Of a stretch of 23,029 nucleotides of DNA, positions 7,646 to 14,100 are shown one piece after another. Within the stretch, counting starts at the first letter, position 1, and each line of letters starts with the position of its first letter. Source of the DNA: JAJYVT01 sp036796435. Its GTDB lineage: Bacteria > Actinomycetota > Acidimicrobiia > Acidimicrobiales > RAAP-2. The translations under genes were made by a program, and so were the position numbers. The DNA lies in NCBI GenBank assembly GCA_036796435.1, contig DAIRCY010000039.1:1-23029 (forward strand), read 5' to 3'. The notes below the pieces were generated by a model. That model saw only the letters and a list, made by a program, of their open reading frames with translations, had not been told where the DNA came from and did no database searches.

Positions 7646-7975
7646 CGGTACCCGCCTTTGCACCCGCGAAACGTGCACGACATGATGGGAAAAGAGATGT
7701 TCGGTTGCCCGGGTGCGGCGGCCCCACCCGGCGTCGAGCGCCTCTTCTTCGCGTCGGAGTGGCCGAGCGCCGCGCCCATGCTGCGGGCCGCATCGAGGAC
7801 CCCCATCGTTTCCAATCGGCAACGGGTTGCGAGCTCTCCTCGTGGGTATGCGTGAGTCCGCCGCCACCTCCCTTGCGGAGCCCGGGCTCCGCTGGGCTCC
7901 GGGGCACGGCGGTGGCGGTCGTGATGGAGGACAGACGAAGAGCCGGAACGGTGGCTCGGCTCGGGCAGGCAGTGG
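7646..7975. promoter_or_regulatory. Divergent regulatory region between oxidase and hemerythrin/cytochrome b operons
   Basis: This 330-base region separates two divergent starts. It contains the perfect 14-bp palindrome GGAGCCCGGGCTCC (7877-7890). An outer pair of arms, CCGCCACC (7861-7868) and GGTGGCGG (7911-7918), encloses it. A smaller inverted repeat GCAACGGGTTGC lies at 7819-7830. Shared operators for the two respiratory operons would be expected here. I could not identify the -35/-10 elements. A short open frame (7658-7855, plus) has no ribosome binding site and I do not call it a gene. Confidence 0.4.
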
Positions 7976-8591
7976 ATGGCGCCGGACCAGGAACAGACGA
8001 AGGGCCGAGGAGACGAAGACGTCGTCGCCGTGCTCAGGCGAGCGCACGGCGAGGTCCTCGCCCTGCTCGTCGAGCTCGAGTCGACGCCCACCCTCGAGGC
8101 CGGCGGCTCCGCCGCCGATGTCGCCAAGCGCATCTCGATCGTCGACGCGCTCGTCGCGATCCTCTCGGCACACGAGGCGGCCGAAGAGGAGATCTTCTGG
8201 CCGGCCGTCGCCGATGGTGTCGACGCGGGCCCAAGCATCGCGCAGCTGGCCCGTGCACAGGAGCGTGAGGGCAGGCGCGCTCTCGAGGAGTTGCGCCGGG
8301 CGGAAAAGCGGGACGCCTCCCGGTTCGAGACGCTCGTCGAGCGCGCCGCGGCGCTGCTGCGCGAACACGTCTCCTTCGAAGAGGAGGTCTTCGAGCGCGT
8401 CAGCGAGCAGATCCCCGAGCCCGCCCGCCGATCGCTCGGAGCGAGGGTGGACCGGGCGATGCGCCACGGCCCGACGCGCCCTCATCCGCTCGGCCCGTCG
8501 AGCGCGGTCGCGCTGCATGTTTGCGCTCCGCTTGCGGGCGCAGTCGACAGGATCCGCGACAGGATCACGAGCCGGCCCGCCCAGCAGCTCG
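7976..8591 (+). CDS. Hemerythrin-like (HHE domain) protein, 3' end lost in a gap
   Basis: At least 205 residues form a helical bundle of the HHE/hemerythrin type, which binds a di-iron centre and acts in oxygen, NO or iron handling. Visible motifs are His24 in RRAHGE, His66 with Glu70/Glu71 in AHEAAEEEIFWP, and His131 with EEE at 135-137 in REHVSFEEEVF. At the third-helix position where many relatives have a His, the sequence is RAQERE (Gln95), so the metal site may be incomplete or different. The ATG at 7976 follows GGGCAGG. The gene runs into the gap at 8592-8601; the same frame closes at 8735-8737 after it, but the gap length is unknown. Its place beside cytochrome b and oxidase genes suggests a link to respiration or O2/NO sensing. 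Confidence 0.75.
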
Positions 8592-8646
8592 NNNNNNNNN
8601 NCCCCCCCCCCCGCCGCACCATCGCGCGCGCCGCGGCAGCGGGACA

Positions 8647-9018
8647 GTGCTGGGCCCGCCAAAGGCCGCCAGGGTCAAGCCGGTCCGCACGGTCGAACAG
8701 GTGGCGGGGAAGGCGAGTGCCATCTCGCACCCGGTGACCGCGACCGGGGTCCCGCACCCGGTGACGACGCAGATGCGCCCCGGTCACCGCAGAGGACTCG
8801 ACATCAGGAGCTATCCGCTCATCGTGGGGATCTCCGCCGCGGCCGGATTCTCGACGGCTGGGCACGCGCCGTTCGGACGGAGGCTCGCCCGGGCCGCAAG
8901 GGTCGCAACCGCTTGTGCGGTCGCTCTCGTCGTCGCCGGGCTCGTCGAGGAGCTCGGCGGCGTGGCGAGATGTCTGGAGCTGGTGCGGCGCCTCGGAAGG
9001 GGCGGCGCATGGCGCTGA
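8647..9018 (+). CDS. Hypothetical small membrane protein overlapping qcrB
   Basis: An open frame with codon third positions strongly biased to G/C runs from the gap to a TGA at 9018. It overlaps the qcrB start in ATGGCGCTGA by 10 bases. From the GTG at 8647 it encodes 123 residues: a basic, His/Pro-containing N-terminal part, then hydrophobic stretches SYPLIVGISAAAGFSTAG and VATACAVALVVAGLVEELGGV. The true start may lie in the gap, and it could even be the C-terminal part of the hemerythrin-like gene. I recognise no family. The overlap with qcrB suggests co-translation and perhaps an accessory role in the cytochrome complex. Confidence 0.4.
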   Translation: MLGPPKAARVKPVRTVEQVAGKASAISHPVTATGVPHPVTTQMRPGHRRGLDIRSYPLIVGISAAAGFSTAGHAPFGRRLARAARVATACAVALVVAGLVEELGGVARCLELVRRLGRGGAWR

Positions 9019-10553
9019 GAGACCTGCTGTGGCGCGAGATCGACCGGCACCGCCCGCGACCGGTCGAGCGGGCCAAGTACGAGGTGGAGTCACGGATCGG
9101 CACGCCCCGCCACATCACCAAGCGGACCGTGGTGGGCCTCGACAAGCGGTTCGGCCTCGCTAAGAACGGCGCCAAATTCTTGAACCACATCTTCCCCGAC
9201 CACTGGTCGTTCTTCCTCGGGGAGATCGCCATGTACTCGTTCGTGCTGCTCGTGGCGACCGGGATCTGGCTCGCGCTCTTCTACACGGACTCGGTGCGGG
9301 AGGTCGTCTATCACGGGATCTACAAGCCGCTCGACGGGGTCAAGATGTCCGAGGCCTACCAGTCCGTGCTGAACATCTCGTTCAAGTTCCGGATGGGCCT
9401 GCTGATGCGCCAGGTGCACCACTGGGCCGCGGAGGTCTTCATCGGCGCCATCGTCATCCACTGCTGCCGGATCTTCTTCACGAGCGCATACCGGCGTCCG
9501 CGCGAAACGAACTGGTGCATCGGCGTCACGATGCTCTGGCTCGCGATCGCGAACGGCTACATCGGGTACTCGATGCTCGGGGACAATCTCTCCGGGTCCG
9601 GGCTCCGGATCGGCTACTCGATCTGCGAATCGATCCCGTTCGTCGGTTCGTATCTCGCCACGTTCATCTGGGGTGGCCAGTACCCGGGGACCTACTGGAT
9701 CCACCGCTTCTACATCAGCCACGTCCTCATCGTCCCGATCGCGATCGCGGGACTACTCGCATTTCATCTCTTCTTGATCTACCACCAGGACCACACGCAG
9801 TGGCCGGGCAAGGGAAGGAAGGAGGACAACGTCGTCGGAGATCCGCTGTGGCCGGTGTTCACCGCGAAGACGACCGGTCTCTTCCTCATGGTCGTGGGCG
9901 GGCTCGTGCTCATGGGCGGCATCGCGCAGATCGAGCCTGTGTGGATCTACGGGCCCTACCAGCCCCCGGTCGGCGTCTATGCCGCGCAGCCGGACTGGTA
10001 CATCACGTGGCTCGAGGGGGCGCTTCGGATCACGCCGAACTGGGAGTGGACCGGCTGGGGTCACACGGTCCCGTGGATGATCTTCGGTCCGGTCGTCCTG
10101 TTCCCGACTTTCACGTTCCTCATCCTCTACGCGTGGCCGTGGGTGGAGGGGCGCTTCATGAGGGACGACGTCACACACCACCTCCTCGTCGCACCGAGGA
10201 ACCGACCCATCCACACGGCCGTCGGGGCCGCGTTCTTCAGCTTCTACTTCGTTCTTTTCATCGCCAGTGGCGACGACGTCATCGCGAACTTCTTCCGGAT
10301 GTCGCTGAACCAGACCGTCTGGGCGTTCCGCATCGCGACCATCGGAGTGCCACCGATCATCGGCCTCATCACCTATCGAGTGTGCAAGGACCTGCAGAAG
10401 ACCCCCGAGCGTCGTCGGATGCGCCAGCCCGCCCGCGTGCGTCTCAACGAGACGCGCGTCTACGTCGCGACCGTCGAAGCCTTCGAACCGGAAGGGGACG
10501 AGAGGCCGGTCGCGACGCCGGACGTGGTCCTCGGCCCCGCGGAGCACGACTGA
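9009..10553 (+). CDS. qcrB: Cytochrome b subunit of an actinobacterial bc-type complex (QcrB)
   Basis: The 514-residue product is the quinol-oxidising membrane subunit of a cytochrome bc complex. The fused, long actinobacterial form is evident. The first heme-ligand helix is RQVHHWAAEVFIGAIVIH (His137/138 and His151), followed by FFTSAYRRPRETNW. The second is SHVLIVPIAIAGLLAFH (His238 and His253, 14 residues between), followed by HQDHTQWPG. The Qo-site motif is PDWY (328-331), the actinobacterial variant of PEWY. A charged C-terminal tail of about 60 residues follows the last helix. The ATG at 9009 overlaps the preceding small gene. Unusually, neither qcrA (Rieske) nor qcrC (cytochrome cc) flanks it: the next gene is a flippase-like protein. 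Divergent oxidase genes suggest a shared electron path. Confidence 0.93.
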   Translation: MALRDLLWREIDRHRPRPVERAKYEVESRIGTPRHITKRTVVGLDKRFGLAKNGAKFLNHIFPDHWSFFLGEIAMYSFVLLVATGIWLALFYTDSVREVVYHGIYKPLDGVKMSEAYQSVLNISFKFRMGLLMRQVHHWAAEVFIGAIVIHCCRIFFTSAYRRPRETNWCIGVTMLWLAIANGYIGYSMLGDNLSGSGLRIGYSICESIPFVGSYLATFIWGGQYPGTYWIHRFYISHVLIVPIAIAGLLAFHLFLIYHQDHTQWPGKGRKEDNVVGDPLWPVFTAKTTGLFLMVVGGLVLMGGIAQIEPVWIYGPYQPPVGVYAAQPDWYITWLEGALRITPNWEWTGWGHTVPWMIFGPVVLFPTFTFLILYAWPWVEGRFMRDDVTHHLLVAPRNRPIHTAVGAAFFSFYFVLFIASGDDVIANFFRMSLNQTVWAFRIATIGVPPIIGLITYRVCKDLQKTPERRRMRQPARVRLNETRVYVATVEAFEPEGDERPVATPDVVLGPAEHD

Positions 10554-10613
10554 CACGATCGAGCGGCCCCGAAGGGTTGGACGTCCTTGCGAAGGGTATG
10601 CCCACTGGACGTC

Positions 10614-11666
10614 ATGAGGTCGCTCTCCATCAGCTTCGTGCGGCGCCGTGCGGCCGAGGTCGCAGGCCTGGTACTGCTGGCGTTCGCGCTGGACGTGATC
10701 GCGGCCGTCGGGCTCTCGTACGTTGCGGGCTTCCATGCCGTCGACGTCGCACTCGGACGGTTTACACCGATCTGGATCCTGCCCATCACGGCCGGGATCG
10801 CGCTCTCGTTCGTCGGCTACTACTTCGCCTACATGCAGACGTACCGCACCGAGGACGGCCCCGACCTGCCCAAGCGGGACCTGCTGGCGCTGGTCGTCGC
10901 CGGGTTCGGAGGATTCTTCGCGCACGGCGGCGCCAAGATGGACCAGTACGCGCTGCAGGGCGCCGGGGCTTCCGAGCGCGAGGCGAAGACGCGGGTCTCG
11001 GTGCTCGGCGGGCTCGAGCACGGGGCGCTGGGGATCATCGGGACCGCCGCGGGCGCCTCCGCGCTGCTCATTGCCCGGCCGAAGCCCCCGTTGGATTTCC
11101 AGTATCCCTGGGCCGTCATCCCCATCCCGGGAATGTTGCTCGCCTTTTGGCTCGCCGAGCGGTACCGAGCGAGGTTCCAGGAGAAGTCGGGCTGGAGGGA
11201 GAAGCTCGGCATCTTCCTCGACAGCATCCACCTGATCCATCGGATGTTCCGTCACCCTCGTGAGGACGTGTGGGGACCGGCGGGCATGCTCGTCTTCTGG
11301 TTGGCCGAGCTCGGCGCCGCGTGGTGCGGGCTCGCGATGTTCGGGTTCCACATGAACGGCGCGTCGTTCGCTCTCGGGTTCCTGACCGGAGCTGTGTTCA
11401 CCCGCCGAACGGGCCCGCTCGCCGGCGCCGGGATCCTGATGCTCTGCCTGCCTGTCACGATCTGGTACAGCGGCGCGCCGTGGGGCGCCGCGATCGCCGG
11501 CATCTTCGCGCTGCGGTTCCTGAGCTTCTGGCTGCCGCTCCCCTTCTCGATCGCGAACCTGTCCACGCTACGAGCGATCGCCGAGACCGAGGAGCACCAG
11601 GAAGGGACACCCTCAGAGGATGCCGGGGGAGAGCCGGCGATGAACGAGGGTCGGAAGGCCGGCTGA
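10614..11666 (+). CDS. YbhN/UPF0104-like (lysylphosphatidylglycerol synthase TM region) membrane protein
   Basis: The 350-residue product has about eight to nine membrane segments. It ends with APWGAAIAGIFALRFLSFWL and PLPFSIANL, which resembles the conserved end of the UPF0104/YbhN family and of the flippase domain of MprF. Such proteins are thought to move or modify lipids, including polyprenyl-linked sugars. Other landmarks are AGFGGFFAHGGAKMDQYALQ and the short acidic tail TEEHQEGTPSEDAGGEPAMN. I chose the ATG at 10614; an in-frame TTG at 10587 is possible. It follows qcrB by 60 bases without an obvious terminator, so it may be co-transcribed. The substrate is unknown. Confidence 0.65.
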   Translation: MRSLSISFVRRRAAEVAGLVLLAFALDVIAAVGLSYVAGFHAVDVALGRFTPIWILPITAGIALSFVGYYFAYMQTYRTEDGPDLPKRDLLALVVAGFGGFFAHGGAKMDQYALQGAGASEREAKTRVSVLGGLEHGALGIIGTAAGASALLIARPKPPLDFQYPWAVIPIPGMLLAFWLAERYRARFQEKSGWREKLGIFLDSIHLIHRMFRHPREDVWGPAGMLVFWLAELGAAWCGLAMFGFHMNGASFALGFLTGAVFTRRTGPLAGAGILMLCLPVTIWYSGAPWGAAIAGIFALRFLSFWLPLPFSIANLSTLRAIAETEEHQEGTPSEDAGGEPAMNEGRKAG

Positions 11667-11667
11667 T

Positions 11668-11713
11668 CCCCGGCCGGCTCAGCGCCCCAGCCCCGGCCGG
11701 CTCAGCGCCCCAG
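11668..11713. repeat. Perfect 23-bp tandem duplication
   Basis: CCCCGGCCGGCTCAGCGCCC plus CAG occurs twice without a mismatch (11668-11690 and 11691-11713). Each copy contains the palindrome CCGGCCGG. The duplication begins just after the stop of the flippase-like gene and, read on minus, includes the stop of the converging small gene. Together with the preceding GGCCGG arm at 11658-11663 it can fold into GC hairpins and may serve as a terminator region. Confidence 0.85.
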
Positions 11714-12224
11714 CCGGCCCCTCATGCGGCGATAACGACGGACCGCCCATTTCGTGAGCCGGATGGCCATCCATGCCCGCCGGAGCGAACCGGACTTCCA
11801 CGCCCGCCACGCGACCCACCCGGCTGCGCTCGCTGAGGCCGCTCCCGCCCCCGATGCGAACATCACCGCGCGCCCGAAGCACCCGGGATTCGCCTCGAAC
11901 CACCCCCGCCGCCTGCGAGAGACCGGCNNNNNNNNNNGTCGCCGACGAGGCGCCCGCGCAGACGCTCGAAGAGACCGGCTGACCCGGGAGGTCTGCGGCC
12001 TGGGCACCTGGCGGGGCCCCCTGTAGATCGGCCGTTGACTGCAGATGATCGGCCCGTGCGGTCGCGGCTCCGGGTACGACTGCCGGAACCCGACCCCCCG
12101 GTATAGGCACGCCCCGCCTCTCCGCGCCGACGATCGGATCGAGGATGGTGAGATGCGCGCGAGCGGGGTGCGAGGAGGGCGTGGTGGTCATGTCCGCGCT
12201 GTACCCCTGCGGGATGCGCTGCAT
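11702..12224 (-). CDS. Hypothetical small protein, interrupted by a gap
   Basis: This is a tentative gene. From the ATG at 12224, with GAAGGACC five bases upstream, 95 residues are open to the gap at 11928-11937. They begin MQRIPQGYSADMTTTPSSHP and are Ala/Pro-rich. After the gap a minus-strand frame to 11702 encodes RGWFEANPGCFGRAVMFASG and a following Ala/Trp-rich, possibly membrane-crossing stretch. It ends with a very basic tail (RRYRRMRGRLGR). The frames on the two sides may or may not belong together because the gap length is unknown. The plus strand here is also open, so strand choice rests mainly on the ribosome binding site and the membrane-like C-terminus. No family recognised. Confidence 0.33.
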
Positions 12225-12276
12225 GCTGGTCCTTCGACGTGGGCGTCGCTGCAACGCCGGTCCCGTGCCGGACGCG

Positions 12277-12310
12277 GCGAGTGCTCTGCCGCATGCGGCA
12301 GAGCACTCGC
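12277..12310. repeat. Perfect 34-bp palindrome
   Basis: GCGAGTGCTCTGCCGCA is followed directly by its exact reverse complement, with no spacer. As RNA it would give a hairpin of about 15 pairs with a 4-base loop. It sits 108 bases past the stop of the CrtI-like gene and 53 bases upstream of the tentative small gene. There is no T tract on either side. It could be a terminator of the leftward operon, a protein-binding site or a mobile-repeat remnant. The rest of 12225-12417 shows nothing else that I can name. Confidence 0.9.
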
Positions 12311-12417
12311 GGTGCGCCGTCCTCCTGGCCAGGTTGGGCGTGTGGTCGAACTTCGTTCCCCGGTTTCGCCGACCTGAAACTCCCGCGACAACCGAGTGGT
12401 GGCCGGTGAAGCGTGCG

Positions 12418-14100
12418 CTACTTGGCGAGGTGGCGCTGGAGCATGACGAGGCCGCGGCCAGTCGCCCTGCCGGCGCCGCTCGCGGAGCGCAGCGCCGCGC
12501 GCGCGGCGTTCCAGCCGCAGGCGCCGTGGACGCCGCCCCCGGGGTGCGCCGAGGATGACGCGAGGTACAGGCCCGCGACCGGCGTCTCCGGCCGGCCGAG
12601 CCCGGGGGTGGGCCGGAGGAAGAGTTGTTGGTGGAGCGACGCGGTGCCGCCGTTGATCGCGCCGGTGACGAGATTGGCGTCGTGGGCGAAGAGCTCGAGG
12701 GGCCCCATGACATGCCGCGCCACGATGCGCCCGCGGAAGCCCGGAGCGTGGGCTTCGATGCGAGCCTCGATCCGATCCGCGAACGCCGCGAGCTCCGCCT
12801 CGTCCCAGATGCCCCGCAGGACCCCGTGGGGATCGGCGCGCACCTGTCGCGGCACGTGCCCGTACGCCCAGATCGGTACGTGGTCGCCGCTCGCCCGCGT
12901 CGCGTCCGCGACGGCCGGTTGGCCCAAGAGGACGAAGGGGTGCGCAGGGACCGTCCCCATGGCGAGCTCCGCGCTGGACCTCGTCAGGTCGTCGACGCCG
13001 TGGCTGAGGTGGACCGTGCCGGCTCGGCACACCTCGGGCGTCACCCATGGGATTCCGTCGCGCACCCGCCAGTCCACCTTCACGGTCGCATGGTCCCAGT
13101 GGAACCGCCGGATGTCCTCGGGGACACGCCGGGGGAGCAGCCGCCCGTCGAGCAGGTCGCAGTACAGCGCTGGCGCCGTCACGTCTGCGAGCACCGCCCG
13201 GCGGGCGCGGTACCGGCCTCCGGACGCCGTCTCCACGCCCCTCGCGCGCCCCCGCTGCACCGAGATGCCGACGACACGCTCGTCGCAGACCAGCTCGCCT
13301 CCGCGAGACTCGAGCCGGCGAACCAGGGCGCCGGCGAGCTCGGCAGCCCCCCCGCGCGGAACCGGGAACCCGTTCGCCTGTCCGAGCATGGCGAGGAACC
13401 ACCCGAAGAAGCCACCTCCGGCGGCCTCCGGACCGAGATCGCTGTGCGCCGCGCACCCCGCGACCAGGACGCGCCCGTGGGGCCCCGAGAACTCCTCCTC
13501 CCCGAGCCGGCGTGAGCTGAGAAGTGCCAGCCGGGCGAAACGCAGGAGCCCCGCCGACCCGAGGGCGCGCCGCAGCGCCGCAGCGGGACGGAGCGGGGGA
13601 AGCGGCGTGCAGAGGGCGTCCATGAGGGCCGGAGACGCGGCGGTGTACAGACCGAACAAGCGGCTCCACGCGATCCCGTCGCCCGGCGTCGCGGTCTCGA
13701 GCCTTTCGACGGTCTCCGCGGGATCCCGGTGGAGCACGGCTGCGTCCTCACTGGGGAGTGGGTTCGCGAGGACCACTGGCGCGTGGCACCACTCGAGCCC
13801 GTGCTCCTCTAGGTGCATCGACGCGAACGCCGGCGACGCGGCCGCGAGCGGGTAGAACGCGCTGCAGACGTCGGCGCGCAGGTCCGAGCCGAGGTATGGC
13901 GCGCTCGCGACGGCGCCACCGGGAATCGGCTGCTCCTCGACGACGAGCACCCTCCACCCCGCGTCGGCGAGCACGTTCGCCGCCACGAGCCCGTTCGGTC
14001 CTGCGCCGACGACGATCGCGTCATGGCTGGCTGGGCGCGGCCCGGGGCCGCCGGTGCTCAAGGCTGATCCGTCGTCCCGTGTCCGGCGTTCGCCAGCCAC
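12418..14100 (-). CDS. CrtI/PYROXD2-like FAD-dependent oxidoreductase (phytoene desaturase family)
   Basis: The 560-residue product has an N-terminal Rossmann FAD site, DAIVVGAGPNGLVAANVLAD, ending with the acidic VLVVEEQ that binds the ribose. It also has the CrtI-type segment IPGGAVASAP and the C-terminal FAD motif GLYLASSSAHPGGGVHGACG. This matches the phytoene desaturase/carotenoid isomerase superfamily, in particular the PYROXD2-like branch common in Actinobacteria, whose substrates are mostly unknown. There is no phytoene synthase gene nearby, so a carotenoid role is not supported. The GTG at 14100 has AGGGA at a good distance and overlaps the acyl-CoA synthetase stop by 43 bases. A TTG at 14061 with a 4-base overlap is the alternative. 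Co-transcription with the upstream ligase suggests a lipid or acyl substrate. Confidence 0.85.
   Translation of the reverse strand: MAGERRTRDDGSALSTGGPGPRPASHDAIVVGAGPNGLVAANVLADAGWRVLVVEEQPIPGGAVASAPYLGSDLRADVCSAFYPLAAASPAFASMHLEEHGLEWCHAPVVLANPLPSEDAAVLHRDPAETVERLETATPGDGIAWSRLFGLYTAASPALMDALCTPLPPLRPAAALRRALGSAGLLRFARLALLSSRRLGEEEFSGPHGRVLVAGCAAHSDLGPEAAGGGFFGWFLAMLGQANGFPVPRGGAAELAGALVRRLESRGGELVCDERVVGISVQRGRARGVETASGGRYRARRAVLADVTAPALYCDLLDGRLLPRRVPEDIRRFHWDHATVKVDWRVRDGIPWVTPEVCRAGTVHLSHGVDDLTRSSAELAMGTVPAHPFVLLGQPAVADATRASGDHVPIWAYGHVPRQVRADPHGVLRGIWDEAELAAFADRIEARIEAHAPGFRGRIVARHVMGPLELFAHDANLVTGAINGGTASLHQQLFLRPTPGLGRPETPVAGLYLASSSAHPGGGVHGACGWNAARAALRSASGAGRATGRGLVMLQRHLAK

Noticed and set aside
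7658..7855. A 65-residue plus-strand frame between the divergent respiratory operons
   Set aside because: It has no ribosome binding site before the TTG or the later ATGs, its G/C third-position bias fades at the end, and it occupies the expected promoter region.
8602..8612. An 11-base C homopolymer as a phase-variation tract
   Set aside because: It touches an N gap directly, which makes an assembly or read-end artefact far more likely.
6914..8662. A longer start for oxidase subunit II, extending through the hemerythrin gene
   Set aside because: The ATG at 7645 has a good ribosome binding site and gives the normal length; the extension lies antisense to a better-supported gene.
7713..10553. 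A 946-residue open frame that would fuse an upstream protein to QcrB
   Set aside because: Only the part from 9009 resembles a protein. The rest is Arg/Pro/Ala-rich noise that is open because stops are rare at this GC content, and it crosses a gap.
11754..12026. A plus-strand gene starting at 11754 or 11763 across the gap
   Set aside because: It has good G/C third-position bias, but no ribosome binding site and no hydrophobic or family pattern. The opposite strand has a membrane-like segment, though the evidence is not strong either way.
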